DNA of 64,000 nucleotides from Clostridia bacterium (GCA_017561145.1 JAFZDO010000024.1:47256-111255); one strand, 5' to 3'. Shown: positions 1-7,400, counted from the stretch's first letter. Notes: generated by a model not told the origin, from the letters alone. Translations and numbers: made by a program.

Positions 1-320
1 AGCTGTGACCAAAACAAAAGAAACAGACCCACGACAAGTCCCAAAAGCATTCCGTATCTTTTGCGGTATCGTGAAAACACAAAGGGCAGACCCTTTTTCG
101 CAACGATCTCGATCGGAACCGATGCCGCGCTTGATAGATTGTATACCCTTTCTGCCGAAAAAACCGAAACGCAAAACAAAACGTTGCCTTCTTCATAACG
201 TGTGCCCCAAAAATTAAAACCATTTTGAACCATAAGCGCAGAAAAACGCGAAAACGAGCTCGCATCGGTCGTAAAAACGTATTCTCCGCTGATATAATGC
301 AGAGGTCTATAAAAATTCAA
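1..320 (-). CDS. yqfD: Sporulation protein YqfD, N-terminal part (runs off the window)
   Basis: Reading leftward from a TTG at 318-320, the frame stays open to the window edge (about 106 codons). It reads an N-terminal GEYVFTTDASSF-like segment, then GFNFWGTRYEEGN, then AKKGLPFVFSRYRKRYG followed by the start of a membrane helix. This is the order seen in YqfD-family stage IV sporulation proteins: an N-terminal domain, a basic KRGxPF..RYRKR-like motif, then a transmembrane segment. It overlaps the end of yqfC by 14 nt, and yqfC-yqfD is the usual gene pair. A GGGAGG lies about 10 nt before the TTG. YqfD is a forespore-engulfment/cortex-stage membrane protein of poorly known mechanism. The C-terminal three quarters is outside the window. 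Confidence 0.8.
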   Translation of the reverse strand, partial: MNFYRPLHYISGEYVFTTDASSFSRFSALMVQNGFNFWGTRYEEGNVLFCVSVFSAERVYNLSSAASVPIEIVAKKGLPFVFSRYRKRYGMLLGLVVGLFLLFWSQ

Positions 321-543
321 CCCGATCGATCCTCCCGTCGATTGCAATTGCAGATTCGCTTAAATGCCGAAGATCAAGCCCGCTTCCGCAGACCGATATC
401 GAATATTTTTCGTTTGCAAGGATGATCTGCTCCGGAGAATAACGCTCGATACGGCAATATCCCTCCGCAAGCACGGTCTCCCTGCCCCTTATCTCGACGA
501 ACACCGGCGTCGTTATTTTAAAAAAATCAAGCAACCATTTCAT
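307..543 (-). CDS. yqfC: Sporulation protein YqfC (YabP/YqfC family)
   Basis: A 78-residue protein starting MKWLLDFFKITTPVFVEIRG and containing GYCRIERYSPEQIILAN. It matches the short beta-rich YabP/YqfC family in length and pattern (a hydrophobic-strand 'v.i.G...v.ie.y..i..y....i' layout). The ATG at 543 is chosen because GGTGAG sits eight bases upstream; an in-frame GTG at 555 has no such site. The gene overlaps yqfD, a pair that is made in the mother cell under sigma-E in Bacillus. It supports the view that the host belongs to an endospore-forming lineage. Confidence 0.8.
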   Translation of the reverse strand: MKWLLDFFKITTPVFVEIRGRETVLAEGYCRIERYSPEQIILANEKYSISVCGSGLDLRHLSESAIAIDGRIDRVEFL

Positions 544-586
544 AAAAGCTCTCACCGCTTCAATATACTCGTTTCGGAGTGATTTT

Positions 587-1462
587 ATGAAGCCTGCAAG
601 GATTTTATCCCATATTTCAGACTGCGCATTTATCGGACTGTTTATCTATTTGCTTGCATTTCCGCAATATGCTGCCGCCCCCACGGGAAAAGCACTTGAA
701 TTCTGCGCAAAAACACTTATACCCTCGCTTTTTATCTATACCGTGCTTGCAAAAGCCATAATTTCAGCCCCGTTGGTGCAAAGGCTTTCGGCAAAGATAG
801 GGCTAGTTCCGATAACGCTTATCCTCGGTACGCTTTGCGGATGCCCGATCGGTGCAAAAATATCGGTTTCGCTTTACGAAAACCGTCAGGCAGACAAACG
901 GCTTGCCGAATACCTATGCTCCTTTTCAAATAACGCAAGCGCTTCGTTTATCTTGGGGTTTGTCGGCAACGAGCTTTTCGGTGACGTCTTTATCGGAATA
1001 AGATTGCTTATTTATCAGCTGATAGCCTCGATAACCACCGCCGCAATAATGAAAAGGATAATTTTCGGCAAGGAAGGTCTTCCGAAGGCGTGTATCGCTC
1101 TTACAAAAAGAACAACGCTTTCGGAATCGCTGACCGACGGCGCGGCAACAATGATAAATATCGCGTCAAGCGCAACGTTTTTTATCGTTGTAAGCAACGC
1201 TCTTTCGCACCTGCTTCCGATGCAGGACTCCGCTTTTGCAATTTTCAAGTCGGTCCTTGAATTTTCATCGGGATGCGCCGAAGCGGCGGGGCTTGAAAGC
1301 TATGCACTGCCTATAACGGCTTTTGCATTGGGACATTGCGGCGCCGCAGTAGCAATGCAGGTAAAAAGCGTCGTTTCGGGAAAGCTTTCGGCGACACCCT
1401 ATTTCATCGGCAAGGCGATCTCCTGTTCTGTCATGACGCTTTTGGCAGTTATTTTCGGTTGA
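587..1462 (+). CDS. YlbJ-like sporulation integral membrane protein (nucleoside-recognition/Gate domain)
   Basis: A 291-residue multi-pass membrane protein. An N-terminal helix is followed by LIPSLFIYTVLAK, then GTLCGCPIGAKI, then SFSNNASASFILGF. The 'P.G.k' and 'SFtNNAsp.FilG' motifs are characteristic of the Gate/nucleoside-recognition family, to which the sporulation proteins YlbJ, SpoVM-adjacent SpmA and SpmB belong. Helices repeat to the C terminus (AFALGHCGAAVAM near residue 245). It is shorter than Bacillus YlbJ (about 400 residues). It is divergent from yqfC, with a 43 bp gap, and has GGAGTG before the ATG. The best guess is a spore-coat/cortex-stage membrane protein; the transported substrate, if any, is unknown. 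Confidence 0.7.
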   Translation: MKPARILSHISDCAFIGLFIYLLAFPQYAAAPTGKALEFCAKTLIPSLFIYTVLAKAIISAPLVQRLSAKIGLVPITLILGTLCGCPIGAKISVSLYENRQADKRLAEYLCSFSNNASASFILGFVGNELFGDVFIGIRLLIYQLIASITTAAIMKRIIFGKEGLPKACIALTKRTTLSESLTDGAATMINIASSATFFIVVSNALSHLLPMQDSAFAIFKSVLEFSSGCAEAAGLESYALPITAFALGHCGAAVAMQVKSVVSGKLSATPYFIGKAISCSVMTLLAVIFG

Positions 1463-1487
1463 CAAAAAGAAATTTTTGGGGTATATT
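1459..1487 (+). promoter_or_regulatory. Sigma-A promoter for the small Cys-rich gene
   Basis: TTGACA at 1459-1464 and TATATT at 1482-1487, spaced 17 bp. The -35 box overlaps the stop codon of the preceding membrane protein gene, so the small gene at 1519 can be transcribed on its own. Confidence 0.6.
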
Positions 1488-1518
1488 AGTAATAAATAGG
1501 AGAAAGGAGCGAAAAACG

Positions 1519-1725
1519 ATGAAAAAAAGCAACGACGATATCGAACAGATCTGCGCATATTGTGAAAACGCTGTCGTTATCCGCGAGTCGGATATTTGCA
1601 TCTGCAAGATCAACGGTGCCGTAGCGCAAACCTCCACCTGCAGAAAGTTTGTTTTTGACCTCCTTAAATTGACGCCTATGCCCAAAAAATTACCCGAAGA
1701 CGATACCGTATTTTTTGAGATTTAG
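1519..1725 (+). CDS. Small Cys-rich protein of unknown function
   Basis: A 68-residue cytosolic protein with an AGAAAGGAGC ribosome site before the ATG. It has a CAYC pair near residues 12-15, then CIC and a further Cys around residue 43 (STCRKFVFDLLKLTP). The spacing of cysteines (CxxC, CxC, C) suggests a small metal-binding fold, probably zinc. Similar short proteins with 'iC.yCe.a....d...C.k.g.v.....CrkF.yDplkr.P' are, as I remember, frequent in Clostridia with no assigned role. It has no signal peptide or membrane segment. Confidence 0.7.
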   Translation: MKKSNDDIEQICAYCENAVVIRESDICICKINGAVAQTSTCRKFVFDLLKLTPMPKKLPEDDTVFFEI

Positions 1726-1752
1726 TTTTTTTCGATTTTTGCAAAAAAGGTA

Positions 1753-1780
1753 TTGACAAATACAAATATTCGTGTATAAT
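1753..1780 (+). promoter_or_regulatory. Promoter of tRNA-Leu
   Basis: TTGACA at 1753-1758 and TATAAT at 1775-1780 with a 16 bp spacer, about 47 bp before the mature tRNA 5' end. This is a near-consensus strong housekeeping promoter, as expected for a stable RNA. Confidence 0.75.
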
Positions 1781-1834
1781 AGTTCTTGCGCGTTTGGGAA
1801 ATCCCTCTTAGAACAAACGCAAAAAATCAAATAT

Positions 1835-1917
1835 GCAGCTGTGGCGGAACTGGCAGACGCGCACGTTTGAGGGGCGTGTGGGCAACCGTATGGGTTCAAG
1901 TCCCATCAGCTGCACCA
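1835..1917 (+). tRNA. tRNA-Leu (anticodon GAG)
   Basis: The acceptor stem GCAGCTG pairs with CAGCTGC, discriminator A, and CCA is encoded. There is a D-arm with GGCAGACGC, and the anticodon stem CACGT/GCGTG closes a TTGAGGG loop giving anticodon GAG. The long variable arm expected of a class II leucine tRNA is present, followed by a T-arm with GGTTCAAGTCC. The last 20 nt are repeated exactly at 2080-2099. Confidence 0.95.
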
Positions 1918-1923
1918 AAAGCG

Positions 1924-1954
1924 AAAAGCACCCTTTATGGGTGCTTTTTGGTTT
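1924..1954 (+). terminator. Rho-independent terminator after tRNA-Leu
   Basis: AAAAGCACCC and GGGTGCTTTT form a 10 bp hairpin with a short TTTAT-type loop, followed by a T-rich tract. The same hairpin and its flank recur at 2667. Confidence 0.8.
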
Positions 1955-1978
1955 TGTTTTTGAAGGGACTTGAAGGGC
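1924..1978 (+). repeat. 55 bp direct repeat, copy 1 (terminator plus flank)
   Basis: A 55 bp block made of the terminator hairpin and GGTTTTGTTTTTGAAGG plus ACTTGAAGGGC. It is repeated at 2667-2721 with a single G/A difference. Confidence 0.85.
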
Positions 1979-2079
1979 GGAGAGAAACAGTTCGGGGAAC
2001 TGTTTCGACCGCCACGGGTTTGTGAGCGAAGCAACGTTAGTGCGGTGGAACCGCACGGCAAGTTGCGATAGCGAACAAA
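1979..2079. repeat. Palindrome-rich insert between tRNA-Leu and its duplicated 3' end
   Basis: No open frame is convincing. The stretch has a hairpin ACAGTTC-GGGG-AACTGT, a hairpin GTGCGG-TGGAA-CCGCAC, and an outer GCAAC/GTTGC stem around the second. It fills the space between the intact tRNA with its terminator and a 20 nt copy of the tRNA 3' end, and so looks like a small inserted or residual mobile segment. Confidence 0.5.
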
Positions 2080-2099
2080 AAGTCCCATCAGCTGCACCA
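2080..2099 (+). repeat. Duplicated 3' end of tRNA-Leu (att-like scar)
   Basis: A perfect 20 nt copy of the tRNA-Leu 3' end including CCA, 182 bp after the corresponding bases of the real tRNA. It is followed by a second strong terminator. A duplicated tRNA 3' end is what an integrated or mostly deleted element leaves behind. Confidence 0.7.
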
Positions 2100-2142
2100 G
2101 AAAAGAACCCACACTTGTCGTAGATAAATGTGGGTTCTTTTC
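2099..2142 (+). terminator. Second terminator downstream of the duplicated tRNA end
   Basis: GAAAAGAACCCACA pairs perfectly with TGTGGGTTCTTTTC across a 15 nt loop. It was probably the original terminator of the tRNA-Leu transcript before the 182 bp insertion. Confidence 0.75.
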
Positions 2143-2145
2143 AAC

Positions 2146-2296
2146 GAAATTTGCCCTAACGGGCAAGTGAAATAGCTTCGCAAATGTGAAATATTCGCTG
2201 GCGCGAATGTGGGCAAATTTCATTTCACATTGCGACGAAGGAGCAATATTTCACAATGACCGAAGGTCATTATTTCACATCCGAAGGATATTTCAC
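2146..2296. repeat. Array of short palindromes separated by TTTCACA
   Basis: Within 150 bp there are GCCC-TAAC-GGGC, ATTCGC-TGGC-GCGAAT, ATTGC...GCAAT, AATGACC-GAA-GGTCATT and ATCC-GAA-GGAT. They are separated by (A)TTTCACA or its complement TGTGAAAT. A 10 bp arm AAATTTGCCC at 2147 pairs with GGGCAAATTT at 2211. No coding frame fits. It resembles a REP-type intergenic repeat cluster. Confidence 0.7.
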
Positions 2297-2349
2297 TTTA
2301 TCTTTTTTATCGATTATGATATGATTTAAGCAAGAAAGGCGGTGCTATT

Positions 2350-2604
2350 GTGTCGGATAAGTTTTTGGTTATTAAGAAATACATCGACCAAATGGATTAT
2401 TATGGTTTGTTGGCAAGCGGTGCGCCTTCCGATGAGTTTGATATTGAAACAAAAGAAATCAGCGCAAGAATAAGATATGAACATTCGGCGCAGGACATAG
2501 CGGAGATAATTGCATCGGTCTTTAATGAGCATTTCGATGAGCACGATGATGCAACAGTGTTTTTAGTTGTTGCCGAACAAATAGAAAAAGAATTATTGAA
2601 ATGA
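2350..2604 (+). CDS. DUF1871/YugE-like small protein
   Basis: An 84-residue protein starting at a GTG with AAAGGCGGTG just upstream. The N-terminal pattern KKYIDQMDYYGLLASGAPSD followed by EFDIETKEIS resembles the DUF1871 (YugE) family, in which 'i...wDP.gLl..GaP.dEYd.E...i' is conserved. The remainder is helical with an acidic C-terminal half. These proteins are small, cytosolic, of unknown function, and often sit like orphan immunity proteins. It stands alone between two copies of the 55 bp repeat, so it may have been gained with them. Confidence 0.55.
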   Translation: MSDKFLVIKKYIDQMDYYGLLASGAPSDEFDIETKEISARIRYEHSAQDIAEIIASVFNEHFDEHDDATVFLVVAEQIEKELLK

Positions 2605-2666
2605 TTTAGCGTACTTTTAGTCTTTCTTACCCCTACTCACACTACTTTTAGTCTCTCTTTCGCAGT

Positions 2667-2721
2667 AAAAAGCACCCTTTATGGGTGCTTTTTGGTTTTG
2701 TTTTTGAAGGAACTTGAAGGG
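2667..2721 (+). repeat. 55 bp direct repeat, copy 2 (terminator plus flank)
   Basis: A second copy of the 1924-1978 block, including the AAAAGCACCC/GGGTGCTTTT hairpin, here ending transcription after the DUF1871-like gene. One base differs (GAAGGAAC for GAAGGGAC). Confidence 0.85.
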
Positions 2722-2736
2722 CAATCACAATAAAAC

Positions 2737-2769
2737 AAAAGCAAGGCGCACTAAACGCCTTGCTTTTTT
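2737..2769 (-). terminator. Terminator of the zinc-ribbon gene
   Basis: AAAAGCAAGGCG and CGCCTTGCTTTT form a 12 bp hairpin with a CACTAAA-type loop and T-tracts on both strands. It lies 15 nt beyond the leftward gene that ends at 2784. Confidence 0.75.
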
Positions 2770-2783
2770 CGGTTTCTAAACGG

Positions 2784-3509
2784 TTATTCGACTTCGTAAT
2801 GCTCGAATTTCGAAATTATAGATCTTACTTCTTCCTCGGTCGGTGCGATTGCGGTGATTATGATGGCATATTCACCCTCATAGCGGACACATTTATATTC
2901 TGTGCCTATATCCTCGAATTCGATCCTTGCGGAGGTGTAATCCCTATCCGCGATCGAATAGCTGAAATATTCCGAAATTGTCGGGCTTACTCCAAGCTCT
3001 TCAAATCCTTCGGTATAGCCCAAGAGGAGGTCATCCATTCCCTCTCGCTCGCTGTACCCGCTCGTATTACCGAGATGATAGTACAGAACCGATACGCTGT
3101 AGTTTTTGCTTTCGCTGTACGCGACAAAACCAACCTCGGAATACTGATTCTCAATATATTCTGCCTCATCGGCGGTGACGTCCTTAAGGTCGCCGTCGAT
3201 AACGAATCTCAGCTCTGCCCATTCGTTCGTATAAACGTTTTCCACTATTTCGCCCTTTGTGTAGGACTTCACGGAAAGAATGCTTTTGACAGCGAAAATG
3301 CCTGCCGCAATCAAGGCGATACAGCCAAGCGCTATTAATATTACCTGCCACGCCTTGACTCTGCCTTTGATTTCTGTAGGAGTAAAATCGAATCTTGTGT
3401 CCTGCGAAAATTCCTCGGTCTGCTGAATATCGAAAGCATCGCTTCCGCAACCCGAGCAAAACAGCACGTTATCGGAATTCAATTTCCCACAGTTCTTGCA
3501 TTTTTTCAT
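2784..3509 (-). CDS. Zinc-ribbon membrane protein, unknown function
   Basis: 241 residues. The N terminus is a zinc ribbon (CKNCGK at residues 4-9, CSGCG at 18-22). After a linker there is one transmembrane helix at about 53-73 (WQVILIALGCIALIAAGIF). The remaining 165 residues form an acidic extracellular domain with no family I can name. This layout (cytosolic zinc ribbon, helix, outer domain) is common among Firmicute membrane proteins of unknown role. GGAG precedes the ATG. It lies just downstream of the surface GDPD gene on the same strand, 14 nt away, and may share its transcript. Confidence 0.75.
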   Translation of the reverse strand: MKKCKNCGKLNSDNVLFCSGCGSDAFDIQQTEEFSQDTRFDFTPTEIKGRVKAWQVILIALGCIALIAAGIFAVKSILSVKSYTKGEIVENVYTNEWAELRFVIDGDLKDVTADEAEYIENQYSEVGFVAYSESKNYSVSVLYYHLGNTSGYSEREGMDDLLLGYTEGFEELGVSPTISEYFSYSIADRDYTSARIEFEDIGTEYKCVRYEGEYAIIITAIAPTEEEVRSIISKFEHYEVE

Positions 3510-3523
3510 TTTAATCGCTCCGA

Positions 3524-6298
3524 TTAGTTCTTTTTCTTTTTAATCACAAGGAATGCCGCAACGCCTGCGATTACAGCCGCAGCAGCCACAACGATAACGA
3601 TGATAATGATCTCAAGGCTGCTGTCATCGGTTTCGTCGATAACTGCGGATTCTTCACTTACGTCCGCCGAGACGTTGGGATCTTCTACGGTAATGGTTAC
3701 GGGCTGAGTATATACAACGTAGGGAGAATTGTTTTTGGTCTTTGCAGTGTAGCCGTACAACACAGTTGCAATGCCGCCCTTAAGACCGGTGATAGTGCCG
3801 TTTTCGATCTTTACACAATCTTCGCCCGAAATCACCTTAACGATAAGATTCTTGCCTGCGATATCGGTTTCCTTGTTGCCGTATGCAACCGCTTTCACGC
3901 CGTGCTCTGCGGTGCCTCCGACTGTAACCGTTGTATTTTCTGCAACGGTGAGATTTTTAACCATATTGGTTACCCACTGCATATCGTCGGTGGTGACACC
4001 GTCGCATCCCGAAAGGAAGCCCACGTTGTTGGTGCTGATATTATAGGTCCAGGGCCATACAGTCATACCGCGGTCGGTCGCTGCCTGAAGGAAAGCGTCG
4101 GTAACGATTGCCTTCGCGGGGTTAATGGTGCTCTTGTAGGTCTGAGCGGCTTTTAAGGTAGGATAAAGCGCAGAAAGCGCAGACTCTACGGTAGACGCGT
4201 TGCCGCCGACACTGAGAAGATAACCGGTGGACATACCGGGGATGTTGTTCGTCATAGTGGTCTGGGTCAAGAAGTTGGTGTTGAACGAGATAACGTCGAC
4301 CTTGTGTACCATATCGTATTGCTTGATCAATTCGCAGGTCTTAGCGATGTTGTTTGCATTGCCGCCCTTGAATTCAACGAAGATCTTACAGTCCTTATCC
4401 TTGAATTCCTCGAGAAGCTCTTTGAGTGTGGGAACCTTTTCGGTGGTAGCCTTGCCGTCCTTGCCGAGAATAAATTCAGCCTTGATCTCGGCAAGAGTCA
4501 TCTGACCGATGGCCTTATTGCCGGTATAGGTGGTGGTACGGGTGATAGTGTTATCATGCATTATGATAACCTCGCCGTCCTTGGTGACCTCGACGTCGAT
4601 CTCAAATACGTCGGCACCGTTTTCAAATGCCTTGATAAAGCCCGAAAGGGTGTTTTCGGGAGCAACGCCGGGGTTGCCGCGGTGACCGATCATAACGGGG
4701 GTTCTGGTGAAAGCGTTTTCTTCAAGATAGCCGTTTACGACCTCAGCGAGCTTTGCAGAGCTGTCGGTAATAACGCCGTTTGCGCCTGCGGTAACCGCTT
4801 TCAACGCTTCAACGGTGAATTCGGCGCTGTCAGCCTTCGCCGCAACGTCTACCCAAACGGCAACTGCCATTTCCTGAAGCTCGTCAACGTTAACGTGAGA
4901 AGCGTCCTCTATATTAATAACACAGAAGGTAGCGGGAGCGTTACGTATCTGAATTCGCAAATCGTTTGCCGCTCTTTCGGTAAGAGTTCCTTCGATATCA
5001 ACGATAAGACCTGTGCGGATGCTGCTGTCGTTCGAGCGGATCTTGGCAAGAAGCTTTGCATTCTTCGAAACAGCGGTTGCGTCCTTAAGTCCCGTGGCCT
5101 TAACAGCTTTGATCAAAGCCACCACATCTTCGTCACTTTCTACGTCAAAGGTGGTAAGAACCTGTTTTTCAAGGCACTTGGTTATAAGCGCACCGATATC
5201 GGGAACGTCCTTTACGTTGACCATGATGCTTCCGGGTGTCTTTTCGCCCGAGATGGCCTCGATAGCCTTTGCGCCGTCAACCTTTTGAACGTTTGCCGTC
5301 TGGTTGATAAGGTTAAGCTCTTCGTGAGCGTTGTTGATAAGGTCAAGCTTCTTGACAGCCTGCTTGGGAGCGCTTGTCTGAACCGTAACCTTGATACCCT
5401 TGACCGCAACCTTACCGTAATTCATGGTAAGTCCGATCATACCCTTGGTGTAAAGGCCTGTGGATTTACCGATAACGGTTTCGTTTGCGAATACAACGAC
5501 CTTGCCGCCGAGCTTGTATTCAACGGTTTTTTCAAACGCGGTAACCTGCACCTTATTGAACGCATTCTTCATGGAAGAAACGTCTCCGCTTGCGGTGATT
5601 GCAACGTTCCAAGCGTCGGAAGTGTCTCTTTCGGCAAGCTCGATGCCGTTTGTAGCGGTGGTGTTTTCACGCACGCACATATGATAGTACGGATAATGCT
5701 TTGCGTTCTTGTTCTGGATACGGTAAACAAGACCGAACCAACGGCCCGAGTCTGTGGTGTCGAGCATCTTGACGTCGGCAGAGATGGAATAATCACCGAA
5801 GTCGCCCAACCATTCGGGAAGGATAACTCTTGCATAGCCGTCCGAAAGGCTGCCGAATACAAGGTTGCTGTCCTCAAGGGCTGCACTTTGGGGCAAAATA
5901 TATCCGTTGCTTCTGAGCTCGTTTACAGAGCTGTATTTCGAAAAATCGTCTTCAAAAAGAACGTATTCGGTTTCATTTTTCTCTTTTGCAACAACGTATA
6001 CGTTGGTTGTTTTGGTGCGGCTCGAAGCGATAAGCTTGGTCACGCCCTTTTTGTCGGGAGTGATCTCGGTGATCAAGGTACCGTCTTCCTTGGTCCACTT
6101 GATCTCGCTGACGGCATCACTGTCACCGTCAAAAACAACAGCGTAATCGGAAAGAGTGATCTTTTCGCCTACGTTAGCGGTAATAACCGGGTTGGTGCTT
6201 GTGATCTTTTTGCTTGCGGCGGCGCTGACCGTGCCGAAGGAAGCAAACAGCGTTGCGATAAGCAACAAAGCAAGAAAAATACTTACTGTTCTTTTCAT
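3524..6298 (-). CDS. Cell-surface glycerophosphodiester phosphodiesterase, multidomain
   Basis: A 924-residue secreted protein: signal peptide; a Big-like repeat (about 35-110); a concanavalin-like segment starting at EDDFSKYSSV (about 115-325); a degenerate GDPD-like half-barrel (about 332-517) ending GANGVITDSS; then an intact GDPD domain (about 535-770). The last has HRG at 539-541, EID at 566-568 and MHD at 580-582, the metal and catalytic residues of the family. A Big2-like domain follows, then a C-terminal helix (about 896-919) with a KKKKN tail. It should hydrolyse glycerophosphodiesters or teichoic-acid-type polymers outside the cell. The ATG at 6298 has AAAGGTG seven bases upstream; an upstream GTG at 6307 lies inside that site. 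Confidence 0.9.
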   Translation of the reverse strand: MKRTVSIFLALLLIATLFASFGTVSAAASKKITSTNPVITANVGEKITLSDYAVVFDGDSDAVSEIKWTKEDGTLITEITPDKKGVTKLIASSRTKTTNVYVVAKEKNETEYVLFEDDFSKYSSVNELRSNGYILPQSAALEDSNLVFGSLSDGYARVILPEWLGDFGDYSISADVKMLDTTDSGRWFGLVYRIQNKNAKHYPYYHMCVRENTTATNGIELAERDTSDAWNVAITASGDVSSMKNAFNKVQVTAFEKTVEYKLGGKVVVFANETVIGKSTGLYTKGMIGLTMNYGKVAVKGIKVTVQTSAPKQAVKKLDLINNAHEELNLINQTANVQKVDGAKAIEAISGEKTPGSIMVNVKDVPDIGALITKCLEKQVLTTFDVESDEDVVALIKAVKATGLKDATAVSKNAKLLAKIRSNDSSIRTGLIVDIEGTLTERAANDLRIQIRNAPATFCVINIEDASHVNVDELQEMAVAVWVDVAAKADSAEFTVEALKAVTAGANGVITDSSAKLAEVVNGYLEENAFTRTPVMIGHRGNPGVAPENTLSGFIKAFENGADVFEIDVEVTKDGEVIIMHDNTITRTTTYTGNKAIGQMTLAEIKAEFILGKDGKATTEKVPTLKELLEEFKDKDCKIFVEFKGGNANNIAKTCELIKQYDMVHKVDVISFNTNFLTQTTMTNNIPGMSTGYLLSVGGNASTVESALSALYPTLKAAQTYKSTINPAKAIVTDAFLQAATDRGMTVWPWTYNISTNNVGFLSGCDGVTTDDMQWVTNMVKNLTVAENTTVTVGGTAEHGVKAVAYGNKETDIAGKNLIVKVISGEDCVKIENGTITGLKGGIATVLYGYTAKTKNNSPYVVYTQPVTITVEDPNVSADVSEESAVIDETDDSSLEIIIIVIVVAAAAVIAGVAAFLVIKKKKN

Positions 6299-6310
6299 GA
6301 TTTTCACCTT

Positions 6311-6493
6311 TCAGTTTTGTTTTTGCACCGTTTTATATTCATCGTAAAAACGGTAATATTTGCATTTTTTGTTGCCCTGCATCATAAAATCGACCATTTC
6401 GTCCTCGTCGAGCAGAGCGTCGCATATCAAATCACCCGTTTCTTCATCGATACGGGCAAATTCGCAGGTTTCACAGAGTGCATCAAAACTCAT
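6311..6493 (-). CDS. DUF6472-like small Cys protein
   Basis: 60 residues starting MSFDALCETCEFA. A CxxC pair near the N terminus, an acidic centre (DALLDEDEMVDFMM) and the end KCKYYRFYDEYKTV fit the small DUF6472-type family, whose members end in 'C.yY...DEY'. It is probably a metal-binding protein of unknown role. The ATG overlaps the end of the upstream Dabb gene by 11 nt, which suggests translational coupling. A longer frame to 6538 lies inside that gene and is unlikely. Confidence 0.65.
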   Translation of the reverse strand: MSFDALCETCEFARIDEETGDLICDALLDEDEMVDFMMQGNKKCKYYRFYDEYKTVQKQN

Positions 6494-6788
6494 AATCGAC
6501 ACACGCGCGGCTTTCGCGCACTTCCTTAATAAAATCAACGACCTTCAGATGAAGCGGATGCACCGCATATTCCTTGAGCTCGTCAAATCCGTTGAATTCG
6601 GTAACGAGCAAAAGGTCGTAATTGCTTTTATCGGCAGATTCGGAATTGATAAACACCTGCGACGAGAGAAGCGTGGGAACCTTTCCCATAAGACCGTTCA
6701 ACATATCCGCCGCGATCTCGAGATTTTCCTTTTTGCTTCTTCCGCACGCGGTTTCGAAAAATTTAAACATTACTATATGCTTTACCAT
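6483..6788 (-). CDS. Dabb-family (stress-responsive alpha/beta barrel) protein
   Basis: 101 residues starting MVKHIVMFKF, the signature start of Dabb dimeric ferredoxin-like proteins (V.HIV.fk), with LTEFNGFDELKEYAVHPLH-like spacing later and a conserved HPxH motif near residue 79. The length is typical. Members range from stress proteins to polyketide cyclases; the substrate cannot be told here. The start codon overlaps the stop of the upstream lipoprotein gene (TAATG), so the three small genes 7360-6311 read as one operon. Confidence 0.8.
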   Translation of the reverse strand: MVKHIVMFKFFETACGRSKKENLEIAADMLNGLMGKVPTLLSSQVFINSESADKSNYDLLLVTEFNGFDELKEYAVHPLHLKVVDFIKEVRESRACVDYEF

Positions 6789-7360
6789 TATTCAAATTTT
6801 CCTTTCAAAGTACTGTCGATATCCGCATTGCCGCCCTTTACGACCGCATACCAGATATATCCGCCCTCTGCGGTAAATACCGCGGTTTTGAGCGGTTCGG
6901 TATCCATCGAAGGATAAGCCTTGGAATTTTCGATCTTTTTGTTAATACGTGCCTTAAGGAAGGAAATGAACAACTCGGCATCTGCGCCCTCCTTCATCTT
7001 GAAAATGCCGAATTCACAGGGCTTAACAGGCTTGGTCTCGTCAATATAGACCTCGTACGCCTCGACACTGCCGAAATCGGGCATTTTTACAGCGTCACCG
7101 TAATAGGAGCGGATAAGGTCTTCATCAAGATATCCGCCAAGCTCCTGCGAGGTGGAGGTAAAGCGTCTTCCGCCCGAAAGAGAATATTTCGAAACGATGG
7201 CATCTGCCTCTGCCCTAATATCAAGCTCAACCGCTTTTGCGGGTTCGGAGCTGTCCGCCGCAACGCTTTCGCCGTCGGACACGGTCGATTCGCCTCCGCA
7301 AGCACAAAGCGAAAATGTGAGCAGGATCGTCAATAATACTAAAACCGTTTTTTTCATCAA
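6788..7360 (-). CDS. DUF4358-like lipoprotein
   Basis: 190 residues with a lipoprotein signal (MMKKTVLVLLTILLTFSLCAC; lipobox ending in Cys near residue 20). A Ser/Glu linker follows, then a domain with GGYLDEDLIRSYYGDA and CEFGIFKMKEGADAE. This pattern, 'l.e..l..yyg.......e......i......ElgiFkv', is that of DUF4358 extracytoplasmic proteins of Clostridia. Their function is unknown. It is the first gene of the operon read from the promoter at 7401-7429. Confidence 0.75.
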   Translation of the reverse strand: MMKKTVLVLLTILLTFSLCACGGESTVSDGESVAADSSEPAKAVELDIRAEADAIVSKYSLSGGRRFTSTSQELGGYLDEDLIRSYYGDAVKMPDFGSVEAYEVYIDETKPVKPCEFGIFKMKEGADAELFISFLKARINKKIENSKAYPSMDTEPLKTAVFTAEGGYIWYAVVKGGNADIDSTLKGKFE

Positions 7361-7400
7361 GTATTTCCTCTCAATTTAGTTTGCTATTATATTATTATTT

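Noticed and set aside
1-320. A frameshift in yqfD
   Set aside because: A first reading suggested a shift near 245, but recounting the five-T run showed the frame is continuous.
1786-2223. Frames across tRNA-Leu and the palindromic insert
   Set aside because: They read through a tRNA and two terminators, so they are not genes.
2146-2296. A CRISPR array
   Set aside because: The units are different palindromes with a 7 bp linker, not identical repeats with unique spacers, and no cas genes are present in the window.
4304-6529. A 741-codon rightward open frame opposite the GDPD gene
   Set aside because: It is antisense to a gene with clear domains, has no family resemblance and no ribosome site; it reflects codon bias of the real gene.
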